This document shows positions 18,193 through 28,700 of a stretch of 64,000 nt of DNA, one piece after another. A program made the position numbers and the translations under genes. The stretch comes from Streptomyces gobiensis (GTDB lineage Bacteria; Actinomycetota; Actinomycetes; Streptomycetales; Streptomycetaceae). Location of the stretch: contig NZ_CP086120.1 in NCBI RefSeq assembly GCF_021216675.1, positions 5,627,860 to 5,691,859 of the forward strand, in the 5' to 3' direction. Each line of letters starts with the position of its first letter. Positions within the stretch are counted from its first letter, which is position 1. The notes under the pieces are model-generated. The model saw only the letters and a program-made list of their open reading frames with translations, was not told the origin of the DNA and did no database searches.

Positions 18193-20697
18193 TCAGTACC
18201 GGCCAGCCGGGAGGGTCTGTTCGGTCCAGATGGTCTTTCCGGTGGGGGTGTAGCGGGTGCCCCAGCGCTCGGTCAGCTGGGCGACGAGAAGGAGGCCGCG
18301 TCCGCCCTCGTCGAAGACGCGAGCCCGGCGCAGGTGGGGCGAGGTGCTGCTGGCGTCGGAGACCTCGCAGATGAGGCTGGTCTCGTGGATCAAGCGCAGC
18401 TGAATGGGCGGCCGGGCATACCGGATGGCGTTGGTGACAAGCTCGCTCACCACGAGTTCGGTGATGAAGGCTGCTTCGTCCAGTCCCCACGCGGCCAGCT
18501 GGTCGACTGTCATCTGTCGTGCACGGGAGACCACGGCGGGGTCGGAGGGCAGTTCCCACGTGGCGACTTGGGAGGTGTCCAGGGCGTGCGTACGGGCGAG
18601 GAGCAGGGCCATGTCATCGGCGGCATCGGCGCCGTCGGCGGCGCGGCCGGGGAGCGGCAGCGCCTGCAGCACGTTGTCACAAGTCTCCTCCAGGGAGGAA
18701 GCGTCGCTGGTCAGGGCGTGGCGCAGCCGCTGAAGCGCGACGTCGACGTCGTGGTCGGCGGAAACGATGAGGCCGTCGGTGTAGAGGGCGATCAGGCTGC
18801 CTTCGGGCAGTTCGAGCTCGGCCGATTCAAAGGGCAGGCTGCCCAGGCCCAGCGGAGGGCCGGCGGGCAGGTCGGGGAAGTCCACTGCGCCGTCGGGGCG
18901 GACGACGGCGGGGGCAGGGTGGCCGGCGCGGGCGAGGGTGCAGCGCCGGGTGACCGGGTCATAGACCCCGTACAGGCAGGTCGCGCCGATCTCTCCGGTG
19001 TCGCGCGGGGCTTCGCCGGAGAGCGGGCCTTCTTCGCGGTCCAGGCGCAGTACGAGGTCATCGAGGTGGGTGAGGAGTTCGTCGGGTGGCATGTCGACGT
19101 CGGCGAGGGTACGGACGGCTGTGCGCAGGCGCCCCATGGTGGCGCTGGCCTGGAGGCCGTGGCCGACGACGTCGCCCACGACGAGGGCGACGCGGGCGCC
19201 GGACAGGGGGATGACGTCGTACCAGTCGCCGCCAACACCTGCCTTGGAGCTGGCCGGCCGGTACCGGGAGGCGACATCCACCGCCGCCTGCCGGGGTGTG
19301 CGCTGCGGCAGCAGGCTGCGCTGGAGGGCCAGCGCGGTCTCGCGCTCGCGGGTGTAACGGCGGGCGTTGTCGATGGACAGGGCGGCTCTGGCGGTGATCT
19401 CCTCGGCGAGCAGAAGGTCATCCGCGTCAAAGGTGTCGGGCGTACGGTGCCGCAGGAACTGCACCAGTCCCAGGGTGCTGCCGCGGGCGAGCAGCGGCAG
19501 CACAATGAGTGAGTGGATCCCGTGTTCCCGGACGGCCCGGGCGCGCGCGGAGTCGTGCGCCAGCCACCGCTGGATGTCGGTGTCGTCGATCCAGTGCCGC
19601 GATGGCCGTCCGCTGGCCAGCGCGCGCGCCATGGGGGAGTCCTCGGGGTAGGGGTCCGGCTGCCCGGGCTCGACCACCGACTCCGGGCAGCCGTGCAGGA
19701 CCGACTGGTGTGCGGCACGGCAGAAGACGACGGGCCCGGTCGCGGGGCTCAGATGGGACGAGGTGCCCTGGAAGACGAAGTCGAGCAGGTCGACGCTGAC
19801 GAAGTCGGCGAACCGCTCGGTGGCCACATCCGCCAGCTCCTGGGCGGTCCTGGCGATATCCAGTGTGGTGCCGATGCGGACGCTGGCCGCGTTGACGATG
19901 GCCAGCCGCTGCCTGGTCCGGTACTGCTCGGTAATGTCGAGTGCGGCGGTGGACACGCCGCGCACCCGGGTCGGCGCCGGGGCGGCCCGGTTCGTCAGTC
20001 GGGCCAGTGCCATCGGCAGCCCGGTCAGCGAGGTGATCACCGCGTCAGCCTCACCCAGCTGGCTGAGGGTTGGTGCCGGCGGCGCCTCGCCACGCAGCAT
20101 CCACACGGTGCGCAGGCCAGCCCGTGCCGAGCCCCGGATGTCGGCGTCGAGGCGGTTACCGACGTAAACGGCGCGTGCGGCGGGCACGCCCATCCGCTCC
20201 AGCGCGGTACGGAAGGCACGCGGATCCGGCTTCTCGACAGTGTCCACGCCACCGAGCAGGATCGTGTCGAACAGCCCGTCCAGGCCATCGCGGCGCAGCG
20301 CCTCACGGACCTGCGGCGGCGAACTGGAGACGATGCCGAGCCGGTACTGGCGCGCCAGCACCTGCAGCGAGGGCTTGACATCCGGGTAGAGCGCCTCGGC
20401 CGGGTACTCCCAGTGCTTGACGATGTGCTTGTGCAGCAGTGCGGCGTCCCCGCCGGGGACGAACCGGCGGGCGAACGCGGTGCGCAGGCTCATCTCGGCG
20501 CCTTCGCGGTTCACGTCGTAGAGCGTCCAGAACTCGACCTCGTCGACGTCTCCCGCAAGCTCGCAGACCGCCCGGTACAGCGCCTGCACATAGCGCTCGT
20601 CGTCATAGATGGTGCCGCCGATGTCGAACAGCACCGCGTCGATGTCCTGGCCGCGCTCGCGCGGCCGGGAAGGCAGCGGACTGGTTGTGTGAGCCAC
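18193..20697 (-). CDS. HAD hydrolase - GAF - SpoIIE phosphatase - HATPase multidomain regulator
   Basis: 834-residue cytosolic fusion. Residues about 15-240 are a HAD-like hydrolase (FDIGGTIYDDE, IVSSSPPQV, EKPDPRAF, YVGNRLDADIRGS). About 265-450 is a GAF-type sensor. About 470-680 is a SpoIIE/PP2C phosphatase with metal-binding acidic residues in GGDWYDVI, VVGDVVGHGL and ADDMALL. The last 135 residues are an RsbW-type ATPase (ELVVSELVTNAIRYA N-box; DEGGRGLLLV). The phosphatase-plus-kinase half is a common Streptomyces sigma-factor or partner-switching regulator; the N-terminal HAD domain is unusual. HAD motif I has Gly where many phosphatases have the second Asp. GTG 20697 follows GGAGAGG. 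Confidence 0.88.
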   Translation of the reverse strand: MAHTTSPLPSRPRERGQDIDAVLFDIGGTIYDDERYVQALYRAVCELAGDVDEVEFWTLYDVNREGAEMSLRTAFARRFVPGGDAALLHKHIVKHWEYPAEALYPDVKPSLQVLARQYRLGIVSSSPPQVREALRRDGLDGLFDTILLGGVDTVEKPDPRAFRTALERMGVPAARAVYVGNRLDADIRGSARAGLRTVWMLRGEAPPAPTLSQLGEADAVITSLTGLPMALARLTNRAAPAPTRVRGVSTAALDITEQYRTRQRLAIVNAASVRIGTTLDIARTAQELADVATERFADFVSVDLLDFVFQGTSSHLSPATGPVVFCRAAHQSVLHGCPESVVEPGQPDPYPEDSPMARALASGRPSRHWIDDTDIQRWLAHDSARARAVREHGIHSLIVLPLLARGSTLGLVQFLRHRTPDTFDADDLLLAEEITARAALSIDNARRYTRERETALALQRSLLPQRTPRQAAVDVASRYRPASSKAGVGGDWYDVIPLSGARVALVVGDVVGHGLQASATMGRLRTAVRTLADVDMPPDELLTHLDDLVLRLDREEGPLSGEAPRDTGEIGATCLYGVYDPVTRRCTLARAGHPAPAVVRPDGAVDFPDLPAGPPLGLGSLPFESAELELPEGSLIALYTDGLIVSADHDVDVALQRLRHALTSDASSLEETCDNVLQALPLPGRAADGADAADDMALLLARTHALDTSQVATWELPSDPAVVSRARQMTVDQLAAWGLDEAAFITELVVSELVTNAIRYARPPIQLRLIHETSLICEVSDASSTSPHLRRARVFDEGGRGLLLVAQLTERWGTRYTPTGKTIWTEQTLPAGRY

Positions 20698-20841
20698 AGT
20701 GCACCTCTCCGGCCCGGGGGACCGCGCACACCACCATGTTCGCATCTGTCAACGGCCAGGGCGACCGCCCCGGCGGCGGACCTGCGTCGCCCGGCACCGC
20801 CACGCCGCGGCCTTCGGGGCGGCGGTGCCGTCGCCGGAGCG

Positions 20842-21119
20842 GCTCAGAACCAGTTGATGGTCAGGGGGAAGGTGGCTTGGGCGGTGGCTTTGGTGGTGTC
20901 GGTTGCGGTGGCGGTGATCTGGAAGGTGCCGGTCTGCCAGGGCTGGCCGCTGATCTGGCCGGTCGAGGCGTTCATCGACAGGCCGAAGGGCAGCCCGGAG
21001 GCACGGTAGGTGTACGGCGCCTGGCCGCCGGTGGCCGTGATCTGGATGCCGCAGGCCTGGATGAACCGGCAGGTCTGCGCCCCCGGGTCGGCCAGGACCA
21101 GCCCATCGCCGGGAGGCGG
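20842..21119 (-). repeat. 278-bp inverted duplicate encoding an Ig-like domain (left copy)
   Basis: The minus strand here matches the plus strand at 40399-40676 with only three differences that I can find by eye over 278 bases, two of them changing an amino acid (Gln/Arg and Thr/Ala). The match begins in the Pro-rich linker and runs to just past the stop codon. The copies are about 19 kb apart, inverted, and bracket the polyketide-glycolipid operon. Confidence 0.93.
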
Positions 21120-22010
21120 CGGCGGAGGCGTGCCGTCGCAGCCGGGGGCGGCTTCCGCCGGCAGCGGGACGCGCCAGATCTGGGTGTCGTTCTCCGAGCC
21201 CACGAGCAGGGAGGCGCAGTCGGCATACGTGACCGTTTCACCCTGCGGCTGGGAGGGGAGCGCAACCTCGGCGAGCTTGGTTCCGGAAGAGCTGTAGACG
21301 TAGGCCGTGTTCGGCCCGAGCGGCCCACCGCTGCGCAGCACGTACGACTGACCGGTGGGGGAGAAAGCGCCGTCCGTGGCGAACACCGGTCCATCGCGGA
21401 CCGGCGTGAGGGTGTTGACCTGCCCGGGCTGTGGCGGCAGCGGCGCCCTGTAGAGCTTGCCGGCGGCGCCGATCAGCTTGCTCGCGACGTACAGCTGACC
21501 CGTCGTCGGGTCTGCGAGCAAGGATTCGGCATCGTGCTTGCCGTCGGCGTAGGCGAAGCGGAAGGCGGTGGGCGTCACCGTGCCACTCACGAGCTGCTCG
21601 GGCTCGGGGAAGCTGTAGACCGTGATGTCGGAACGGCTGCTGAGGTTGTCGCCGATGTCTCCGACGAGAACCGCCGGGCGGCCCGCCGTGTCCTTGCCGA
21701 CAGCCAGCCCCTCCCAGTCGGTGTTGGTGGCACCGGAAAGAGTGAACGTCGCCTTCAGCTGCCCGGTCGCTCCGGAGCAGTCAATGGCGAACACCTGGTT
21801 GGTGTTGCCGCTGTCGTTGACGGCGTAGAACACGCCCGGGTGTCTGGTGCTCATGGCGAGACCGCTGATCTCGGCCAGGCCCGAGGGCAGGGTGCACGTG
21901 CGCTCGGGCGCGGCAGCCGCGGCCGAGGCTGTGGGGGGCAGGGACCACAGCGCCGCGCTCAGGGCGGCGGTGGTCAGCACAGCGCGTAGGGCTCTGAGGA
22001 GTCGTGGCAT
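20844..22010 (-). CDS. Secreted beta-propeller protein with C-terminal Ig-like (He_PIG) domain
   Basis: 388-residue exported protein. Signal peptide about 1-33 (hydrophobic, ending ASA-AAA). Residues about 40-290 form repeated beta-strand units with propeller character (ISGLAMSTRHPGVFYAVNDSGN, DWEGLAVGKD, DAESLLADPTTGQLYVASK). A Pro-rich linker PPPPPPG then leads to an 85-residue putative Ig domain ending FPLTINWF. That last domain is almost identical to the end of the phosphoesterase at 39448. No enzymatic motif seen; a surface or substrate-binding role is likely. ATG 22010 gives the clean signal peptide. Confidence 0.8.
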   Translation of the reverse strand: MPRLLRALRAVLTTAALSAALWSLPPTASAAAAAPERTCTLPSGLAEISGLAMSTRHPGVFYAVNDSGNTNQVFAIDCSGATGQLKATFTLSGATNTDWEGLAVGKDTAGRPAVLVGDIGDNLSSRSDITVYSFPEPEQLVSGTVTPTAFRFAYADGKHDAESLLADPTTGQLYVASKLIGAAGKLYRAPLPPQPGQVNTLTPVRDGPVFATDGAFSPTGQSYVLRSGGPLGPNTAYVYSSSGTKLAEVALPSQPQGETVTYADCASLLVGSENDTQIWRVPLPAEAAPGCDGTPPPPPPGDGLVLADPGAQTCRFIQACGIQITATGGQAPYTYRASGLPFGLSMNASTGQISGQPWQTGTFQITATATDTTKATAQATFPLTINWF

Positions 22011-22718
22011 GCGCACACTGTGCTGGCGGGCGCTGGCAGAGCCAAGCGGGCACCGGTCACCCATTGGGCATGGACGGATACCGGGAAGGCATCCGCGCAA
22101 CGGTTCGTGGCGGGTGCCGTCGGGCGTGGGCGATGAAGCACAGGCGGCACGCCGACGTCTTTGTCGGGACCGGGGCCGGACTGCTGCCGTCCAGACCTGG
22201 TGGGCAGCGAGCCATGCCGCCGGCGCATGGGTGGCGGGGCCGCTGGCCTCGGCGGAGACGCTGTCGTAAGAGCAGCGTGACGGCCAGCGCCGCAGGTCGC
22301 GGGCCGGACGGGGCGGACTGGCCCCGGTATTGCCGGTGGCGGTGGCGTCCGCGTGCGCCGAGCGAGGCCGGCGGCGCCGGGCAGCAGCAGCGTTGACACC
22401 GCTGGAGGACGGCCGCACCATGCATCGCGGCATCGGACATCAAGGTGTTACCGCCGGTCACCCCAGGTAGGGGTGCCCGTCCGGCCGTTGATGCCCGGCA
22501 CCGTTCTCTGCTCGCCCGCACCGCTCACCGTCCACGACCGGTTCACCGTCACCACCCGTGGCGCCGCGGCACCACACGGCCAGAGAGCGCGCACCCGCTC
22601 TGCCCCCGACCCGCCGCTCGACCCGCCCTGCCCGGATTCCGCGGGCCGCCGTCGCAAGACGCGCCCCGCACCGCTCAACCCGGCTCTGAGGCACCGGAAA
22701 ACCGGAAAAGGAGCGCCC
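22011..22718. promoter_or_regulatory. 708-bp divergent intergenic region upstream of the synthase operon
   Basis: No convincing gene is seen here. It must hold promoters for the propeller gene (minus) and for the synthase operon (plus). A perfect short palindrome CACCCC-AGGTA-GGGGTG lies at 22459-22475 and is a candidate operator. No pathway-specific regulator gene is present in the operon, so control probably comes from elsewhere. Confidence 0.35.
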
Positions 22719-25700
22719 GTGATCCACCACCCCCCTCGGCCCGCCATCCGCGATCTGGTCGTCGCGCTCACCCCCTTCGAGGAGCCCAGTCCGCGCATTG
22801 CCGCGGCCGCGGAACGAGCCGGCGCGCTCGGCCTGCTCGATCTCGGACGGGACGCCGACCGGGCACACCACGCGCTGGCCGAGCTGTCGCAGCGATTGCG
22901 GCGCCCCCACGGCGTGCGCGTACCAGCCGGATGCCCGGTGACCCCGGACGAACTGCCCGCGGCTGTGGACACCGTGCTCCTCGCCGAACCGCAGCTGGTG
23001 CAGGCGGCCGACTGGGCGGCGGGCGGAAGGCGCCGCGTATGGGCCGAGGTGACCAGCCTTCAGGAGGCCAGGGCCGCCGTCACCGCCGGAGCCGCCGGCA
23101 TCGTCGTCAAGGGCCACGAGGCGGGCGGCCGGGTGGGGGAGCTGACCACATTCGTCCTGCTGCACAGAGTGCTCGCCGACCCCGCCGTGACCGTCCCGGT
23201 CCTGGCGGCCGGCGGCATCGGCCCGCACACCGCCGCCGCGGCCGCAGCAGGCGGGGCGGCCGGGGTCGTACTCGACGCCCAACTGGCTCTCACCACCGAA
23301 GGCGAAGCCCATCTGCCCGGTCCGGTAGCCGCCGCGGTCCGCGCCATGGACGGCACCGAGACCACGGTCGTCGCGGGATACCGCGTCTACACCCGTCCCG
23401 ATCTCGAACGGCCGGAGGCGATCGCGGCCCACGCCGATGCCGACGGCTCCGGGGACGAGCGTGACGGGCAGATCGTGCGGGTGCTGGGAGCGCGCAGCCT
23501 GCGCACCCAGGTACTGCCCATCGGGCAGGAAGGGGCGTTCGCGGCCCGTCTCGCTGCCCGGCACCGCACCACCGGTGGCGTCGTCCAAGCAGTACGGGCG
23601 GCCATCGCGGGCCACCTCGACGCGGCAGTCCGGGCACGTCCCCTCCAGGCGCGGCCGTCCCCGTCCACGGGCGTCGCCTCCGGCCAGCCGGGTGCCGCCG
23701 AGCCCCCGTTGCCCGTCGCTCAGGGGCCGATGACCCGAGTCAGCGATCAGGCCGCGTTCGCCGTCGCCGTCGCCGACGCCGGCGGGCTGCCCTTCCTCGC
23801 CCTCGCCGTCATGGACGGCCCGCAGGTACGCCGACTGCTCGGTGAGACCGCCGAGCGCCTCACCGGACGTCCCTGGGGTGTGGGCCTGCTCGGCTTCGCA
23901 CCACCCGAGCTGCGCCGCGCGCAGCTTGCCGCCGTCGCCGAGGTACGTCCGCCGTACGCGATCATCGCGGGCGGGCGTCCCGACCAGGCCGCCCCGCTGG
24001 AAGCGGCCGGCACCAGGACCTACCTTCACGTACCCTCACCGGGCCTGCTGGACCGTTTTCTCGCCGAGGGCACGCGGCGGTTCGTCTTCGAAGGCATGGA
24101 GTGCGGCGGCCACATCGGCCCGCGTGCCTCCTTCCCGCTGTGGGAGGAGCAGATCGAACGGCTCCTGGCCTGCGACCGGCCCGCCGAACTCGATGTGCTG
24201 TTCGCCGGAGGAGTCCACGACGAGCGCTCCGCCGCGATGGCCGCCGCGGCCGCCGCCCCGCTGGCCGAACGCGGCGCCCGCGTCGGCGTCCTCATGGGCA
24301 CCGCCTATCTGTTCACCGAGGAGGCCGTCGCCGCCGGAGCCGTGCTCCCCGGCTTTCAGCAGGCGGCGCTCCACTGCGACACGACCGTGCTGCTGCGGAC
24401 CGCGCCCGGGCACGCCACGCGCTGCGCCGCGACCGCGTACGCCGATGCCTTCGCCGCCGCCAGGCGCCGGCTGGAAGAGGGCCAGGCGAGCCCGCGCGAG
24501 GTGTGGGAGGAGCTGGAGAAGCTCAACCTCGGGCGGCTGCGCATCGCCAGCAAGGGCCTGCGCCACACCGACAGCGGAACCGTCCCGGTGGGGGAGGACG
24601 AGCAGCGGCGGGAAGGCCTGTACATGCTCGGCCAGGCCGCCACCGCCCGTACCGCCACCACCACGCTCGCCGCCCTGCACACCCAGGTGACCGACGGGGC
24701 AACGGCCCATATCGCCCAGCGGGCGGAGCAGCTGCGCCACATCGCCGAGCCCGCGGCCGCGCCGCCCGAGGAGGCGCCCCTCGACATCGCCGTCATCGGC
24801 ATGGCCTGCTGCTTCCCCGGCGCGGGCGACCTCGCCTCCTACTGGTCCAATATCGTCGCAGGAGCCGACGCCGTCACCGACGTGCCCGCCGACCGCTGGG
24901 ACCCCGCCGTCTACCACGACCCCGCCCCGGCGCGGGCGGGCGAGCGCACCCCGTCCCGCTGGGGCGGGTTCCTCCCCGCCATCCCCTTCGACGCGCTCGC
25001 GCACGGCATCCCCCCGGCCTCGCTCGCCGGTATCGAACCCGTGCAGCTGCTCGCGCTCGAAGTCGCCGCCCGGGCCCTGAGCGACGCCGGTTACGGGGGC
25101 GAGAGGCACTTCGCCCGCTCCCGCACCTCCGTCGTCTTCGGTGCCGAGGCCGGCACCGAGCTCGCCGGCGCGTACGGCTTCCGCGCCCTCCACCCCTCCT
25201 ACCTCGGCGAGCTGCCGCCCGAACTCGACGCCCAGCTGCCCCGGCTGACCGAGGACTCCTTCCCCGGCGTCCTCGCCAACGTCATCGCCGGGCGCGTCGC
25301 CAACCGCCTCGACCTCGGCGGCGCCAACCGGACCCTCGACGCCGCCTGCGCCTCCTCCCTGGCCGCCCTCGACCTGGCCTGCAAGGAGCTGCGCGACCAC
25401 AGCAGCGACATGGTGCTGTGCGGCGGCGCCGATGTGCACAACGGCATCAACGACTACCTGATGTTCGCCTCGGTCCAGGCGCTGTCACCCACCGGCCGGT
25501 GCCGCCCCTTCGACGCCGCCGCCGACGGCATCACCCTCGGCGAAGGCGTCGCCTGCCTGGCGCTTAAACGCCTCGAGGACGCCGAGCGCGACGGTGACCG
25601 GGTCTACGCCGTCGTCAAGTCCGTCGGCGCCGCCAGCGACGGGCGCTCCCTCGGGCTGACCGCGCCGCGCCCCGAAGGGCAGCGGCGCGCCCTGGAACGC

Positions 25701-28700
25701 GCCTACCGGCGCGCCGGTACCGCCCCCGCCGACGTCGGCCTCATCGAAGCGCACGGAACCGGCACGGTCGTCGGCGACCGCACCGAACTCGCCGTCCTCA
25801 CCGATCTCTTCACCGCCGCAGCTGCCGAGCCCGGCTCCTGCGCCCTCGGATCGGTCAAGTCGCAGCTCGGCCATACGAAGTGCGCGGCCGGGCTGGCCGG
25901 GCTCATCAAGGCCGCGCGGGCCATCCACGCCGGGGTACGGCCCCCCACGCTGCACCTGACCGAACCCGGCCCCGCCTGGCGGCCGGACACCAGCCCGTTC
26001 TTCTTCGACACCGAAGCCCGGCCGTGGACGGCACCCGTCGAACGGCGCGTCGCGGGCGTCAGCGCGTTCGGATTCGGCGGCACCAACTTCCACGCCGTGC
26101 TCGCCGGATACCCCGGCGCACCCGACCCCGCGCCCGCCCACGGCCTCGACACCTGGCCCGCCGAACTCCTCTGCTTCCGCGGGCACGACCGGGACGCCGC
26201 CGCACGGGCGATGGCCCGGCTGGCCGCCCGGCTGGAACGGAACGACGCCGCGGGCCGCCCGTGGCCGCTGCGCGACCTCGCCGCGGAGACAGCGGTGGGG
26301 GAAGGCCCGGTGCAGGCCGCCGTCGTCGCCACCGACCTCGACGATCTCGCCGGGAAGCTGGCCCGCGCGCGCGACTTCGCCGCCGGTGACGGTGTCCACG
26401 TACGGGCCCGGGCTGCGGACCCCGGGCGGGTCGCGTTCCTCTTCCCCGGGCAGGGCAGCCAGCGGCCGGGCATGCTGGGCGACTTGTTCATCGCCTTCCC
26501 GCCGCTGCAGCGCCTGCTGTACGAGGCCGACCGGCGGGTCGTATCCGCGATGTTCCCGCCCGCGGCTTTCACACCCGAGGAACGGGCCGCCCAGCGCGCT
26601 GCCGTCACCGACACCCGCATCGCCCAGCCCGCCCTCGGCCTCGCCGGGGCAGCGGTCCACACGCTGCTGACCTCGCTCGGCGTGCGCCCGCACTGCACCG
26701 CCGGGCACTCGTACGGCGAGCTGGTCGCCCTGTGGGCGGCCGGGGCCTTCGCCACGCCGGCACTGCTGCGGCTGTCCGCACGGCGGGCCGAGACGATCCT
26801 CACCGCCACCGGGGACGACCCGGGCACGATGGCCGCTGTCACGGCTGCGGCGGAACAGGTACGGGACATCGCCTCGCGCGCCGGGTGTGTCGTCGCCAAC
26901 CACAACGCACCGCGGCAGTGCGTCCTCTCCGGACCCACGGCAGCCGTCGACGCGGCCGTCGGGGAACTGCGCGGAGCGGGCCTCCAGGCGGAGCGGCTGC
27001 GCGTCGCCTGCGCGTTCCACAGCCCGGTCGTCGCCTCAGCCGCCGACACGCTCGCCGCGGAGCTGGCCGGGACGGCGGTGGCAGCGCCCGCCGTCCCGGT
27101 CTGGTCCAACACCACCGCACAGCCGTACGGCAGCGACCCGGCGGCGGTGCGGGGGCTGCTGGCGCGGCAGGTCGCCGAGCCCGTCCGCTTCGCCGAGCAG
27201 GTCGAGGCGATGTACGAGGCCGGAGTGCGGACCTTCGTGGAAGCCGGGCCGGGACGGGCGCTCACCGGCCTTGTCGGCGGAATCCTGGGCGAGCGGCCGC
27301 ACACCGCCGTCGCCTGCGACGTTCCCGGGGAGCACGGCCTGACCCGGCTCGTCAGCGCCCTGGCCGAACTCGCCGCGGCGGGTGTGCCCGTCGACCCCGA
27401 ACCCCTTTTCAAGGGCCGGGCCGCGCCGCTGCCCGACGAGGCGCCCCGGCGGCCGGGCTGGCTGGTGGACGGGCACCTCGTCCGCACCGCGGAAGGCGAG
27501 CCCGTACCCGGCGGGCTGCGCCCTGCCCGCCGCGTGACGGTCCCGGCGGCGCGGGCGCCCCGGGCGGCGAGCGCGCAAGCACGGGAGGAAACGGTGCTGG
27601 AGTATCTGCGCGGAGCCCGGGAGCTGGTGGCCGCGCAACGAGATGTGCTGCTCGGGTACTTGGGCGCGGCACCGGCTGCTCCCATGCCGCCGCCCGCTCC
27701 GGCGCTCTCGCACGAGACGAACGCCGCAGCGGACGGAGTGGCGGGCCCCGTGCCCTCCCTGCCTCAGCCGCAGCCGGCCTCCGATGGGGCCGTTGCCCGG
27801 CCGTTGACGCCGGACGAACTCATGGACGCCGTACTGGAGATCATCCACGCCCGCACCGGCTACCCGCGGGACATGCTCGGGCCCGGCCTCGATCTGGAGG
27901 CCGACCTCTCCGTGGACTCCATCAAGCGTGTCGAGATCATCGGCGCCCTGGCGGACCGGATCGGTCTGCCACAGGGGGCGGACGGCCCCACGGAATCAGC
28001 CGTCGAGGAACTCGCCCGCATCAAGACGATCAGCGGCATCGTGGACTGGATCGCGGCGCGCGGCGCGGCACCCGGCAACGGCACCGCCCACCCCCCAGGA
28101 TCCCCCGGACCGCAGCCCGCTGCGCCTTCCGTCAGCGCCGCCTCCGGCCAGGACAGCCCACCCGCCCCCGAGCCGGTACCCGGACCGCGGCGCCCCGACC
28201 GGCACCTCGTCGAAGTCACCGCCGTCGGACCACCCCGCACACGGGAACCCGCCGAGGTGCTGGCCGGGCGGCGGTTCACCGTCGTCGAAGACGGCCTCGG
28301 CGTCGCCCTCGCGCTGACCGCCCTCCTGGAATCCCACGGGGCGGACGTACGCACCGTCCCCGCCGAGCGGCCCGCCGAGGCCGCCGAGACCGCGGCCGCC
28401 GACGGCGTCGTGGACCTCGGCGCGCTCCGGTCCGCCCCGCACCCCGTGCTGCCGGAGGCGTTCGAAGGGATGCGCCGCGCGCTGGCCGGCGGCGTGCGAT
28501 GGCTGCTGTTAACGACCGGCTCCGGAGGGGAGTTCGGGCACGGCACGCGGGCCGCCGACCCGGTCCCCGGCGCCGGGCTGCGCGGCTTCGCCCGCACCGC
28601 GGCGATCGAATACCCCGGTGCCCTGGTCCGTGCCGTGGACATCGACCCCAAGGACCGCCCCGAGCGGATAGCCGCTCATCTGCTCGCCGAGCTGTGTGCC

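Noticed and set aside
25485..27685. Long overlapping minus-strand frames opposite the first synthase
   Set aside because: Gly/Arg/Pro-rich shadow frames with no domain; the plus-strand KS and AT motifs are unmistakable.
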